Shown here piece by piece: positions 34,234-43,874 of a stretch of DNA of 64,000 bases; position 1 is the first letter of the stretch, and the number at the start of each line of letters is the position of its first letter. A model generated the notes under the pieces. The model made no database searches. It was given only the letters and a program-made list of their open reading frames with translations, and was not told the origin of the DNA. The stretch is from NCBI RefSeq assembly GCF_030817415.1, contig NZ_JAUSZI010000002.1, forward strand, positions 11,197,501-11,261,500, given 5' to 3'. Source of the DNA: Streptomyces umbrinus. GTDB lineage: Bacteria > Actinomycetota > Actinomycetes > Streptomycetales > Streptomycetaceae. The position numbers and the translations under genes were made by a program.

Positions 34234-35997
34234 TCAGACGGGCAGTCCGGTGCGGGAGGGCCGTACCGTCTCCGACGCCTGGCTCGGGATGTGGCAGAGG
34301 AGCAGACACACGTCGTCGTCCCGCTCGGAGTCGCTCAGCAACGGATGCAGGAGACGGTCGGCCGAGCCGTCCAGGTCCGCGTCGAGGTCCTCGGAACGGA
34401 AGGCCCCGAGCGACGCGGCCAGACGCTCGATACCGGGGTCTATGCCATGGGCGCGGCGCTCGACCAGGCCGTCCGTGTAGAGGGCCAGCGTCGAACCGGG
34501 GGCGAGGCGCACGGTGTGGTCGCCGATCTCCTGCCGCAGCGGGATGCCGAGCATGGCACCGGGTTTGGCGTCGAGTGTGTGCACCTGTCCGTCGGGGGTA
34601 CGCAGCACCGGCGGCGGGTGGCCCGCGGCGGCCCAGGTGAGCGTCGGATCGTCGGGGTGGAAGCGCGCGATGACGGCCGTCGCGTACAGATCGGGCTGCA
34701 GGTGGTGCAGGAGGATGTGCAGCCGGGTGAGGAGCTGGCCGGGGGTGCCTCCGTCGACGGCGTACGCGCGCAGCGCCGTGCGCAACTGGCTCATCATGAC
34801 GGCGGCGTGCAGCCCGTGCCCCGTCACATCGCCGATGACGGTGATCAGGCTGCCGTCGGGCTGACGGAACGCGTCGTACCAGTCCCCGCCGACGTTCAGA
34901 CCGTGGGTGGCCGGCAGATAGCGGGCCGCCAGGCTCAGTTCCGGAGTGGTGGGCAGGTCCGTGAGCAGGGCCCGCTGCAGTGTCTCGGCGATGTCGCGGT
35001 TGTGCTCGAAGCGTCTGGCGTTGTCGATGGCGATACTGGCGCGGCGGGTGAGTTCGATCAGCATGACCGCGTCGTCGGCGTCCCAGCGTTCGCCGGGCGG
35101 CGTGAGGATCAGCACCCCCAGCGGTGCCCGCCGCGTCGGCAGCGGAACGCACAGCAGGGGCTGCGCGGGATGCAGCGCCGAGGGGGGCTGGTCGTCGACG
35201 CCGGGCAGGCCGCCCGGATGGTCGGCGGCGTACTGAGGGCGCCCCCTGCGGGCCGCGACCACGGCGGCGGCCGGACGCGGACTCTGCCGCAGCTCGTCGT
35301 CCTCGCCGTCGAACAGCCACACATCGACACTGCGGGCGTACTCCGGCACCAGGAGGCTGGGCAGCCGCCGCACGATCTCGTCATGGTTGAGCGAAGCGGT
35401 GAGTACGGCGCTGGCGTCGGCCAGGAACGTCAGCCTGCGGCGTGCGCTCTCCGCCTCCGTACGCGCCTTCCGCTCGGCGGCGAAGAGTTCGCGCTGGGCC
35501 CGTCCCGCCGCGTCGAGTTCCGCGTGCAGTGCCAGCACACCCTGATTGGTCTGGTGGAGCTCCTCCCGGTGGAAGTCCACCAGCCCTTCCTGCTCGCCGA
35601 GTTTTTCCAGGACCAGGACCGTGTCCTCGTCGGCTCCCAGCAGCGCCTCGGCCAGGATCGCGGGATCGTCCGCCACGGGGCCGACGTCCGACAGGTCCGC
35701 GTCCTCCGGGCAGGTGACCGTCATGTGCCACGGCGGCTGCCCGTCGGTGCCGGTGTCGTCGAACGAGGTCACGACAGCCCGCAGGTGACCGTCCCCGGAC
35801 GGCACCGAGGGCGTCGCTTCCAGACGGAGCCGCCACGTGCCGCCCTTCGTGAGGCACTGCCGCAGATGCGCGCTGAGCGCGGTGGTCAGCCGGGTCCGCT
35901 CCAGACCGGGCACCCCGTACGCGGCCGTCAGGCGTGCCGTGTCGATACGGGCCCGTGCGGCGTCGGTGACCGTGGTGATGTGCCAGGTACGCATCAT
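34234..35997 (-). CDS. GAF-domain PP2C (SpoIIE-type) phosphatase
   Basis: A 587-residue RsbU-like phosphatase expected to dephosphorylate a STAS anti-anti-sigma factor. The N-terminal 120 residues have no clear family. A coiled-coil-like linker (LHAELDAAGRAQRELFAAERKAR) leads to a GAF domain (about 190-345, FLADASAVLTASLNHDEIV to NARRFEHNRD). The PP2C/SpoIIE domain follows, with metal motifs GGDWYDA, IGDVTGHGLHAA, LYTDGLVERR and DDDVCLLL. Its ATG at 35997 overlaps the stop of the upstream gene (ATGA), so it is the last gene of a coupled five-gene set. Confidence 0.9.
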   Translation of the reverse strand: MMRTWHITTVTDAARARIDTARLTAAYGVPGLERTRLTTALSAHLRQCLTKGGTWRLRLEATPSVPSGDGHLRAVVTSFDDTGTDGQPPWHMTVTCPEDADLSDVGPVADDPAILAEALLGADEDTVLVLEKLGEQEGLVDFHREELHQTNQGVLALHAELDAAGRAQRELFAAERKARTEAESARRRLTFLADASAVLTASLNHDEIVRRLPSLLVPEYARSVDVWLFDGEDDELRQSPRPAAAVVAARRGRPQYAADHPGGLPGVDDQPPSALHPAQPLLCVPLPTRRAPLGVLILTPPGERWDADDAVMLIELTRRASIAIDNARRFEHNRDIAETLQRALLTDLPTTPELSLAARYLPATHGLNVGGDWYDAFRQPDGSLITVIGDVTGHGLHAAVMMSQLRTALRAYAVDGGTPGQLLTRLHILLHHLQPDLYATAVIARFHPDDPTLTWAAAGHPPPVLRTPDGQVHTLDAKPGAMLGIPLRQEIGDHTVRLAPGSTLALYTDGLVERRAHGIDPGIERLAASLGAFRSEDLDADLDGSADRLLHPLLSDSERDDDVCLLLCHIPSQASETVRPSRTGLPV

Positions 35998-37067
35998 GGT
36001 GTGCCGTCCGGCGGAACGGGGCTCAGTACGGCGACGGCGGTGTCGTCCCGTACCGGCCGGGCGGAGCTGCTCGCGTCGCGCACCGTCACGGCGGCGATCA
36101 CAGCCGGGTCGAAGGACGCGAGGCAGGCGTCCGCGGGTGGGGTCCAGCGGCTGGGCAGCCCGTCGCTGTGCAGGACGAGCAGACAGTCCGCTCCCCACGT
36201 CGCATGGTGTTCGGGGATGGTCGTGGGCCGTTGGGCGCCGACTATGCCGGGACGTGACAGCAGGGGCCGCCAGCCCTCGCCCGTGCGCAGTCGGGCACCG
36301 ATGTTCCCGATGCCGGAGAAGCTCAGCCGCCCGGTCTCGGCGTCGAGCTGGGCGACGGCGACCGCGGCGCCCCGGGTGGGGCGGAGCTCCGCGTCCAGGT
36401 ACCGGAGCACTTCGGCCGGCGGCAGATGGCCCGAGCGGCGCAGCGCCTCCACCGCCGCCGACGAGGCCCGGGCGGCGTCGGGGCCGTGGCCCAGCCCGTC
36501 GGCCAGCATCAGGGTCGTACGGTGGCCCGCCCGGACCCACGCCCAGGCGTCACCGGAGAACTCCGCCCCGGCGAAGGGGATGTTGACCCCTCCGGCCCGA
36601 GCCTCGGCGGCAACCGGTGCGGGAGGGGCCGCGTGATTGCGGCCGCGGGTGGTACCGATCCGTGCCAGCGCGACCGTGCCCCGCCCCGGCACGCTGTGCA
36701 GGTCGAGGTCGTCGGCGATGCGTCGGCAGGCGCCGAGGCCCGCGCCGAGGGTGGACGCCGTGGAGAAGCCGTCACGCAGGGCGGCCGGGACGTCGGCCAT
36801 GCCGGGGCCGTGGTCGATCGCGGCGATCTGCACCACGGAGGCCGCTTCCTGCCCGGCCGGCAGCACGGGAGGGGGCACGGTCTCTATGAGCAACTGGCCT
36901 CCCTTGGCGTGCTTGAGCAGGTTGGTGGCGAGTTCGGTGGCCACCAGCGCGGCCGCGGCGGTGCGGTTCCTGTCGAGCCCGGCCAGGGTGGCCGCGCCCT
37001 CCGCCGCGACCCTGGCGTCGCGTACGCGTGTCGAGTCGTGGACCGGGACGTCCCAGACGCGGGGCAT
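35994..37067 (-). CDS. ATPase-PP2C fusion (RsbX/SpoIIE-like)
   Basis: A 357-residue protein with two domains. Residues about 1-130 form a GHKL ATPase related to RsbT/RsbW (ATELATNLLKHAKGG, DHGPGMAD, GAGLGACRR). Residues about 165-355 form a compact PP2C domain (MLADGLGHGPDAA, SDGLPSRW, DDTAVAVL). The Bacillus counterpart in function would be RsbX, which removes phosphate from RsbR/RsbS and resets the stressosome; fusion to an ATPase is usual in actinomycete rsbRST loci. The ATG at 37067 overlaps the rsbT stop (TGATG); a start 13 codons upstream lies inside rsbT and is not needed. Confidence 0.88.
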   Translation of the reverse strand: MPRVWDVPVHDSTRVRDARVAAEGAATLAGLDRNRTAAAALVATELATNLLKHAKGGQLLIETVPPPVLPAGQEAASVVQIAAIDHGPGMADVPAALRDGFSTASTLGAGLGACRRIADDLDLHSVPGRGTVALARIGTTRGRNHAAPPAPVAAEARAGGVNIPFAGAEFSGDAWAWVRAGHRTTLMLADGLGHGPDAARASSAAVEALRRSGHLPPAEVLRYLDAELRPTRGAAVAVAQLDAETGRLSFSGIGNIGARLRTGEGWRPLLSRPGIVGAQRPTTIPEHHATWGADCLLVLHSDGLPSRWTPPADACLASFDPAVIAAVTVRDASSSARPVRDDTAVAVLSPVPPDGTP

Positions 37068-37507
37068 CAGGTCTCCTCCCGGTACCGCGGCGGACGGACG
37101 GTCCACGAGGTCACCGTGACCGTGGTGCCGTTTCCGGGGCTGCTGTCGACCGCGAACTCGTGGACCAGCCGCCGGGCGCCGCCCAGACCCATCCCGAGGC
37201 CGTCACCCGAGGTGTAGCCGTCGCTCAGAGCCCGCTCCAGGTCCGCGATGCCCGGGCCCTCGTCGATGAACGCCAGCCGCAGCCCCGGTGCGTGACCGTT
37301 CTTCAGGACCGTGGCCTCCACCTCGCCGCCCCCGCCGTGCACCAGCGTGTTGCGGGCCAGCTCGCTCGCCGCGGTGACCAGTTTGGTCTGCTCCACCAGG
37401 CCGAAGCCCAACTGAGCGGCCGTCTGCCGCACATGCTGCCGTACCCACACCAGATCCATGTCCGAGTGGATCGGCAGGCGGGCGTCGACACAGCCGGCTG
37501 TCTGCAT
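37067..37507 (-). CDS. rsbT: RsbT-like serine/threonine kinase
   Basis: A 146-residue GHKL kinase. It matches RsbT, which phosphorylates RsbS and RsbR in the stressosome. The N-box helix TAASELARNTLVHGGG (about 45-60), G1 IDEGPGIADLE (81-91) and the G2 lid GDGLGMGLGGARRLVHEF (101-118) are complete, and the length equals Bacillus RsbT plus about ten residues. Start ATG at 37507 overlaps the rsbS stop (TGATG), and its own stop overlaps the next gene in the same way, which indicates tight translational coupling. Confidence 0.9.
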   Translation of the reverse strand: MQTAGCVDARLPIHSDMDLVWVRQHVRQTAAQLGFGLVEQTKLVTAASELARNTLVHGGGGEVEATVLKNGHAPGLRLAFIDEGPGIADLERALSDGYTSGDGLGMGLGGARRLVHEFAVDSSPGNGTTVTVTSWTVRPPRYREET

Positions 37508-37926
37508 CACGGACTCTCCCGCCGTGTGCCGCGGGAACGGTACGGCGAGGCCTCCCCGGCCAGGAGGCCCAGGGCGTCCTCCGTGCTGAGCGCGGTGCGC
37601 AGGCCCGGCAGCGTCAGACCCAGTTCCACCAGCGTGATCGCGACCGCGGGCCGCATGCCGGCCACCACGGTCTGCGCGGCGAGCAGCCCCGCTTTGGCCG
37701 CGATCTCGGCCAGCACCCGCCCCAGGAAGGAGTCGACCATCTCGACCCCCGAGAGGTCGATGACCACACCGGTGGTCGAACTGCTCGCGATGGTCTCGCT
37801 GATGTCCTGCTGGAGCTGCTCCGCCGTACTGTCGTGCAGATCGCCCTGGAGGGTCACGAGGAGGACGTCGCCGAGCCTGAGCACCGGGACGGATCCCCAC
37901 GGAGGTCCGGCGTGCGCGTGGGTCAC
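37507..37926 (-). CDS. rsbS: RsbS-like STAS protein of the stressosome
   Basis: A 139-residue single STAS-domain protein. IDLSGVEMVDSFLGRVLAE (about 56-74) carries Ser66, which corresponds to the RsbT target Ser59 of Bacillus RsbS, and VAGMRPAVAITLVELGL is the following conserved helix. The GTG at 37926 overlaps the rsbR stop (GTGA). The C-terminal 15 residues are a basic tail (YRSRGTRRESP) not usual in Bacillus. The reading frame continues open far upstream across rsbR, but that part is antisense-type artefact. Confidence 0.9.
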   Translation of the reverse strand: MTHAHAGPPWGSVPVLRLGDVLLVTLQGDLHDSTAEQLQQDISETIASSSTTGVVIDLSGVEMVDSFLGRVLAEIAAKAGLLAAQTVVAGMRPAVAITLVELGLTLPGLRTALSTEDALGLLAGEASPYRSRGTRRESP

Positions 37927-38822
37927 CGCGTGACCGCCCCAAGGGGCGCCGCGTTCACGATGCCGGAACCCTGCTGGTCGAGCGCGTACGCCAGGGCGTC
38001 GGCGAGGCTGGCGCGGGTGAGCACCGTGCCCAGGTCCAGGCCGAGATGGACGATGGTCTGCGCGATGGCCGGCCGGATGCCGGAGACGATGCACTCCGCT
38101 CCCATCAGCCGCGCCGCCGCGACCGTCTTCATCAGGTGCTGCGCCACGAGGGAGTCGACGGTCTGCACACCGGTGATGTCCAGGATCGCGAAGCGCGCGT
38201 GCTGGTCGACGACGGACTCCAGGAGCGTCTCCATCACCACCTGGCTGCGGGCGCTGTCGAGGGTGCCGATCAGCGGTACGGCGACGATGCCGTCCCAGAG
38301 CTTGATGACGGGCGTGGCCGTCTCCAGCAGTTCCATCCGCTGCCGGTCGATGAGGGCTCGGCCCTCGTTCAGCGCCGACTCCATGACGACCAGCCGCAGC
38401 GTGCCCATCAGTACGGTCACCGCGGTGGCGCACTCCCGTACGTGCTCGGCGGACGCCTGGGACAGCTCGGCCACCAGGAGGTCCACGACGGGCGGTCGCA
38501 GGGCGTCCACCTCGTTCGACACCTGTGCCGAGCCCGCGCCCGCGCGTGACCGCGCCGCCGCCGTGCGCGTCAACTGCTCGCGCACCACGGTGAATCCGTC
38601 CGCCTCGGCGTCCTCGACGCGTCCGGCCGCGGCCACCGCGGCCAGTGACTCGACCACCGCCTTGCCCGCCTCCACCGCTTCGTCCCTGGACACGGTGAAG
38701 ACCGTACGGAACAAGGGGGTGTCGGCCCACCGCTGGGCAATCTGCTCGCGGCGGCGGCGCAGGAAGTCCCCGACCTCCCGCGCGGGCGATCCGTGCTGTC
38801 CTGCCGTTTCGTGCTCCGGCAC
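37923..38822 (-). CDS. rsbR: RsbR-like stressosome co-antagonist
   Basis: A 299-residue protein with an N-terminal helical sensor half and a C-terminal STAS domain (about 170-290). In the STAS part, TGVQTVDSLVAQHL has Ser224 where Bacillus RsbRA has Thr171, and GIRPAIAQTIVHLGL keeps Thr256, equivalent to Thr205. The N-terminal half shows no haem-globin signature, so the signal is unknown. The GTG at 38822 is preferred over the GTG at 38831 because GAGGAG lies eight bases before the former and abuts the latter. It is first in the coupled set R-S-T-ATPase/PP2C-GAF/PP2C. Confidence 0.88.
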   Translation of the reverse strand: MPEHETAGQHGSPAREVGDFLRRRREQIAQRWADTPLFRTVFTVSRDEAVEAGKAVVESLAAVAAAGRVEDAEADGFTVVREQLTRTAAARSRAGAGSAQVSNEVDALRPPVVDLLVAELSQASAEHVRECATAVTVLMGTLRLVVMESALNEGRALIDRQRMELLETATPVIKLWDGIVAVPLIGTLDSARSQVVMETLLESVVDQHARFAILDITGVQTVDSLVAQHLMKTVAAARLMGAECIVSGIRPAIAQTIVHLGLDLGTVLTRASLADALAYALDQQGSGIVNAAPLGAVTR

Positions 38823-38954
38823 CTGTTCCACTCCTCATGTGCGTCGTGTCGCTCCGAACTTGCCGAAGGCAACGAGAAAGCGATGTAAATCTTGCCGGAT
38901 GACAACTGTAGCCGTGGCGCCGTCCGGCGGGACACCTACGGTGCGGGTGCCCGC

Positions 38955-40127
38955 CTAGGGCGCCGACTGCTTTCCGTGCCAGTCGAGACAGACCACCAGC
39001 GCGTCGTCGTCCGGCTCGGGTCCGCCGCGATGCCCCGTCAGCTCCCGCAGGACAGCCCCGGGTACCTCGGGGGCCGGCACCAGGCTCGTGGAGGTGACGG
39101 CCCGGGCCAGCGCCCGGTCGCCGTACCGCTCGCCGCCCGGGGCCACGACCGCGTGGACCCCGTCGCTGACGAGGACGAGCCGGTCGCCGGGCTCGACGGT
39201 GAACTCCTGTGCCACATAGTCGGTTTCCTCGAACATGCCCAGCGGGAGCTGTGCCTCCATGCCCACGGTCGTGACGGACCGGTCGCGCAGCCGCAGCATC
39301 CGGGGCGAGCCGGCGTCGACGACCCGCAGGCGTCCGGTGGACAGTTCGAGGTCCATCAGCAGCACGGACAGATGCGCGGCCCCGCGGTAGTGGGCGTACA
39401 CCGCCTGGTCGGCGAGAGCCGCCTGGTCCGCGATGGGGATGCCCGCCCGCCGGGCGTTGCGCAGCGCGTTGATGCCGAGGCTGGTCAGCAGCGAGGCGTC
39501 GATGCCCTCGCCCATGCCGTTGGTGACGTACAGGGTCAGCCGGTCGGCGGTGACGCACCAGTCGAAGTTGTCGCCGAACACCGCGTAGGCGGGCTCCAGT
39601 TGGGCGCCGAGTGTGAACTCGGGCCGGGCGCAGGAGCGTGCGGGCAGCAACTGCCACTGCATCTCCGCCGCCAGGGTGAGCCGGTCCCTGCGCCGCGCCA
39701 GCAGATACAGGTCGGTGTCGCGGTCGGCGACGACCACCTCGTGGCCCAGCACTTCGGCCACCTCGGCCAGTTCGGTCCGGCACTCCCCGGCCGCCTCGGC
39801 CGAGGGCAGGGTGACGGTCAGTACTCCGAGCCGGTCGCCGCGTACGGTGACCGGCAGATGAAGACGCACGCTCCCGCCGCCGTGGTCCTCCGTGTACGGC
39901 TCCTGCGCCCCGAAGGCCCTGCCTGCCGGGCTGTCGTGCACCGGCAGCGGGTCCAGGGCGTGCTGTGCCGCGGACACGGGCTGCAGCAGGGTCAGTCCGT
40001 AGTCGGCGAGGAATAGTTCGGCATCCTGCGCCGCGTACTGGTTGCACAGCACCTCGCGGACCGCGTCCAGCAACTGGTGCGGTGCCGCGGAGCGCAGTGC
40101 GCGCTCGGCTGCCACGAATCTGTTCAC
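38955..40127 (-). CDS. PP2C (SpoIIE-type) phosphatase
   Basis: A protein of about 390 residues. The first 150 resemble a GAF-like sensor (VREVLCNQYAAQDAELFLAD, GDRLGVLTVTLPSAEA). The rest is a SpoIIE/PP2C domain (WCVTADRLTLYVTNGMGEG, LVLVSDGVHAVV, PDDDALVVCLDWHG). The usual GD before the first motif reads TNGMGEG: the first metal-binding aspartate (normally GDxxGHG) is asparagine here, so activity may be weak. The GTG at 40127 is uncertain; an in-frame GTG at 40277 is possible but would run into the divergent MarR start. It lies 132 bp upstream of rsbR on the same strand. Confidence 0.8.
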   Translation of the reverse strand: MNRFVAAERALRSAAPHQLLDAVREVLCNQYAAQDAELFLADYGLTLLQPVSAAQHALDPLPVHDSPAGRAFGAQEPYTEDHGGGSVRLHLPVTVRGDRLGVLTVTLPSAEAAGECRTELAEVAEVLGHEVVVADRDTDLYLLARRRDRLTLAAEMQWQLLPARSCARPEFTLGAQLEPAYAVFGDNFDWCVTADRLTLYVTNGMGEGIDASLLTSLGINALRNARRAGIPIADQAALADQAVYAHYRGAAHLSVLLMDLELSTGRLRVVDAGSPRMLRLRDRSVTTVGMEAQLPLGMFEETDYVAQEFTVEPGDRLVLVSDGVHAVVAPGGERYGDRALARAVTSTSLVPAPEVPGAVLRELTGHRGGPEPDDDALVVCLDWHGKQSAP

Positions 40128-40278
40128 GATGGTGGATATGCCATTCTCTCCGCGTCGGCGTCGGGTCCGTTTCGGCGGATGCACGACGCCGACGGTCTGT
40201 TGTGTGAGTCGGTCATCGGGGGCCGGCCGCCCGAGGCGGCGGGCTGACAGCGTTCGGGAAGCCTGGGAGAGTGTCACC

Positions 40279-40755
40279 GTGACTTCCTCCTACGCGCGCC
40301 CGCGGCCCCAGGAAGTGGCGCGTGTGACCTCAGAGGCGGCGGAACTGCTGGAAGTCCTGTGGGGGCGTGCCTCGACGGCTCCGGTCTCGGCGTCCCAGCT
40401 GCGTGTGCTGTTCATCCTGGAACACCACGAGGGCATCAACCTGCGCACGCTCGCCGACGCCCTGGGTTCCACGCCACCCTCGACCAGCCGGCTCTGCGAC
40501 CGCCTCCAGGCCGTGGGGTTCGTCGAACGCAGACCCGGTGCCACGAGCCGACGCGAACTGCGGCTGTACCTCAGCCGCCGCGGACGTGCCTTCCTGGTCG
40601 ATCTGCGCTCCCGTCGCGAGCGGGCTCTGCAGTCCGTACTGGAGCACATGCCGGCCGCGCAACGGACCGCGCTGCTGGAGGGTTTGGCCGCGTTCTGTGC
40701 CGCCGCGGCGCAGGAGATCCACGAGGACGACATCGCGGATGCCAGGACGGCCTGA
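40279..40755 (+). CDS. MarR family regulator, paralogue of the 33.7-kb gene
   Basis: A 158-residue winged-helix protein from a GTG with GGGAG nine bases upstream. The HTH is LRTLADALGSTPPSTSRLCD and the wing PGATSRRELRLYLSRRG. The helix ends with ALLEGLAAFCAAAAQ. Similarity to the protein at 33703 is visible over the whole HTH. It is divergent from the PP2C gene at 38955, so it probably regulates that gene or the cluster. Confidence 0.85.
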   Translation: MTSSYARPRPQEVARVTSEAAELLEVLWGRASTAPVSASQLRVLFILEHHEGINLRTLADALGSTPPSTSRLCDRLQAVGFVERRPGATSRRELRLYLSRRGRAFLVDLRSRRERALQSVLEHMPAAQRTALLEGLAAFCAAAAQEIHEDDIADARTA

Positions 40756-40893
40756 CCGCCAAGCGGGCTGACCGTCCGGCGACACCGGGACCCGTGCGCC
40801 CGTACACGGAACTCGCTCCGCGCGATTGTTCGTTGTCATCCACCGTCCCATCCCGGACCCCCTCCCACACCGCCGTACTGCTCGCGCTCCCGT

Positions 40894-41277
40894 TCAGAGC
40901 TCGGGCTCGTCCCGCGGCTTGTCCACGAGGGCGAGTGCTTCGTCGACGGTGTCCGACACCGGCACGGTGATGCTGACCCCGGTGAGGTCCAGGATCCGCC
41001 GCACGGCAGGTGGCGGCCCGATGATGTGCACGCTCCCCGAGGACTCCCGGGTCTGCTGGTACGCCCTGATGATGATGTTCATCCCGGACGAGTCCATGAA
41101 GGGCACGGCCGAGAGATCGAGCAGGAAGTGCCGACGGCCGTGCTGGAACTGGTTCGCCAGATGATGCTGCAGCCCTGTCGCGGTGTCGATGTCCAGATGG
41201 CCCTCGACCGTGAGCAGGGCGATGCCCTCGCGAGGCAGTGCGACCTCGACGGACAGCGGGTTCTGGGCAATGGACAC
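40894..41277 (-). CDS. STAS-domain anti-anti-sigma factor (RsbV/BldG type)
   Basis: A 127-residue single-domain antagonist. LLTVEGHLDIDTATGLQHHL opens the STAS fold, and LDLSAVPFMDSSGMNIIIRAY carries the canonical DSSG phosphorylation site (about residues 62-65). When unphosphorylated it would bind an RsbW-type kinase and free a sigma factor. The GTG start has GGGAGG upstream. A candidate SigB-type promoter (41312-41336) lies just upstream. It is a separate unit from the PP2C/ANTAR gene 108 bp away on the same strand. Confidence 0.9.
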   Translation of the reverse strand: MSIAQNPLSVEVALPREGIALLTVEGHLDIDTATGLQHHLANQFQHGRRHFLLDLSAVPFMDSSGMNIIIRAYQQTRESSGSVHIIGPPPAVRRILDLTGVSITVPVSDTVDEALALVDKPRDEPEL

Positions 41278-41311
41278 AAGTACCTCCCGAAGAATTGACG
41301 GCTTGGGCCGG

Positions 41312-41336
41312 TTACCCCCCTCTGCGGATTCGATGC
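41312..41336 (-). promoter_or_regulatory. Candidate SigB-type promoter of the STAS gene
   Basis: On the minus strand GCAT, a 15-bp spacer and GGGTAA match GNNT-N14-16-GGGTAY apart from the last base. The expected start point lies about 25-30 bp upstream of the STAS gene's GTG. Confidence 0.45.
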
Positions 41337-41385
41337 CCCCGGTGGTGGCCCGCGCGACGTGATCAGACTCTCGTCGGCGCCGCGG

Positions 41386-43874
41386 CTACGACACGCGGAT
41401 GCCGATGATGCAGGTGTCGTCGTCGGTGTCCGACCTGCTGTACGTGAGCAGCCGGTCCAGCTGCTGGTCGAGCGTGGACGGGGCCGTACGGACCATCGTC
41501 AGCAACTGGGTCATGGACTCCGCCATCGAGCGGTCCCGGCGCTCGATCAGGCCGTCCGTGTACATCAACAGCGTGTCGTCGACCGCCAGTTGGATCTCGT
41601 CCTCCTCGTACGTCACCTGGGGCGCCGCGCCCAGCAGCAACCCCTTGACCAGGGGCAGGGACACCGCCCCCGTGTCGCGTACCAGCACGGGCGGCAGATG
41701 ACCGGCCCTGGCCCACCGCAACGTCCGGTTCTGCGGGTCGTAGAGGCCGCAGACCGCGGTGGCGGTGACGGTGCCCGTCAGATGGTGCGCCACGCTGTTG
41801 AGCCACGTCAGCAGCTGGCCCGGGCCCGCGCCCGTCACGGCCAGCCCCCGCAGCGCGTTCCGCAGGACGACCATGCTGGTCGCCGCCTCCATGCCGTGAC
41901 CGGCCACGTCACCCACGCACAGGAGCACGAGACCGGACGGCAGGACGACCGCGTCGTACCAGTCGCCGCCCACCAGATGCTCCGTCTCGGCCGGCCGGTA
42001 GCGGACCGCCACGTCGATTCCGGGGGCCCGCAACGGGTCCTGGGTCGGGGGCATGATGGCGTGCTGGAGCTGCAGCGTGAGGCGGCTGCGCTCGGTCGCC
42101 TGCTGCTCGGTGTGGGCGAGCTGGACACGGGTGGCGGCGAGCGCGACCTCCGTCCAGTGCTGGGCCGAGATGTCCTGGTAGGCCCCGCGTACGACGAACA
42201 GCCGGCCGTCGGCGTCGAGCACCGGCTCGGCCACCACCCGGATGTGGCGCGTCACCTCGTCGGGACGCCGGAGCCGGAACGACGCGGACGCGGGCCGCCG
42301 GTGATGGAGCACGGTGCGCAGGAAACGGCCGATGGTGACGGCGTCGTCCGGATGCGCGTGGACGGGCAGCTCCTCCAACGGCACAGGCGCGCTCGACGGA
42401 GACCTGCCGTAAAGGGTGAAGAGTTGGGTGTTCCAGGTGATCTCGCCCGTGAGCAGATTCTCCTCGAAGCCGCCGATGCGGCCCAGGCGCAGTGCGTGCT
42501 GCAGGATGCCCGCGAGCCGTGCCGTCTCGTCCTCGATGCGCCAGATGAGCAGCACGCTGTTGGCGTGCCGGCTGATGCTGATCTCCGCCACGGCCGACAG
42601 CGGCACCTGGTCGACGAGAGCCGTGAGGTTCATGCGCTGCGCGCGGAACGGCTCGCCCGTGGCGTAGACACGCTCGATCCGCTGGAAGAGGTCGCTCTCC
42701 CCGGCGGCCATCGGGTACGCCTCCAGCAGCATCGCGCCGTTGACGAGGCCGCGCGGACGGCCGGCGGGATCGAGGAAACGGCTGTTGACGTGATGGATGT
42801 GGAAGTCGACGAGCTGCCCGCCGTCGAGATAGGGGACGAGGACAAGGGCGGGGTCGTGCAACCCGTCGGCCAGGTCCACCAGTTCGGTGGCGTCCGGGAC
42901 GACACGCGGCTCGCGCAGGGCTTCGTCACCGTGTACGAAGACGTATGTCTCCAGCGTGCGGGCGCACAGTTCCGCCAGGGCCTCGACCTGCCGGACCACT
43001 TGGGGCGGTTGCGGTTCCAGGCGGGAGGGCCAGACGATCTCCAGGGCGCCGTGGATGCGGCCTCCGGTGCCGGCGGGAACGGCGGCTCTTCCACCGTCGG
43101 GGTACTGGTGCTGGCCGATGGAGGGAAGCCCGGTCTCGGCCAGTGATCCGATCCATTGCCCGGCGCGCTCGGAGAGGCTGGTGCGCGCCACCGTCACCAC
43201 GCCCGGGGGCACATGGTGCCAGCGCCCGGCCTCCGCCGGGGAGAACCCGGCACTGCCGGCCAGCGTCAGGGAACCGTCGGAGCGCACGGTCCAGATGGCC
43301 ACGGCCACCGCGCCGAGCGGGGTCAGCGCGTGCTGCAGCAGGGAGTCGGCGACGGCCTGGGTGTCGGGCGCGGCCAGCGCACCGCTCTCGGCCTCCCGCA
43401 TGCGTACGGCGGGGGAGTGGCCCCTCGACGACGTGTCGCCCGTGGGAGCGTCGGTGGACTTCGCCGCGGTCAGGAAGGCGTCGGCCACCTCCGAAAGCCG
43501 GTCGCGGGCAGCCTGGTTGATGACCTCGACGGCGAGTTCGAGTGTGCTCACCCCGGCCTGCTCGGTGAGTTCGGCGAGCTGGCGGGCGGCCTGCGCGGGC
43601 CCGCACCCCAGTCGCTCCACCAGGATGCCCTTGGCGAGTTCGATCAGGGCACGTCCGTCGGCCTCGACCTGGGCCGCACGCACCTCGCGGCGCAGACGTT
43701 CCACCGTTGCGGCGAGCCTGCCCACCGGGTAGGTCGCGAGAAGAGCGGCCGAATCCTCGGGCGACTCGTCCCCCGACCCGCCCTCCGACTCGTCCGCCGT
43801 CTCGTCGGCCGGCTCCTCCGCGGACTTGTCCGGCGACTGCTCCTCGGCCGGATCAGGACACTGCTCGGTGCGGG

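Noticed and set aside
37507..40047. 846-codon minus frame through rsbS, rsbR and the PP2C gene
   Set aside because: Only its last 140 codons (rsbS) carry a domain. Upstream, the rsbR and PP2C genes occupy other frames of the same strand.
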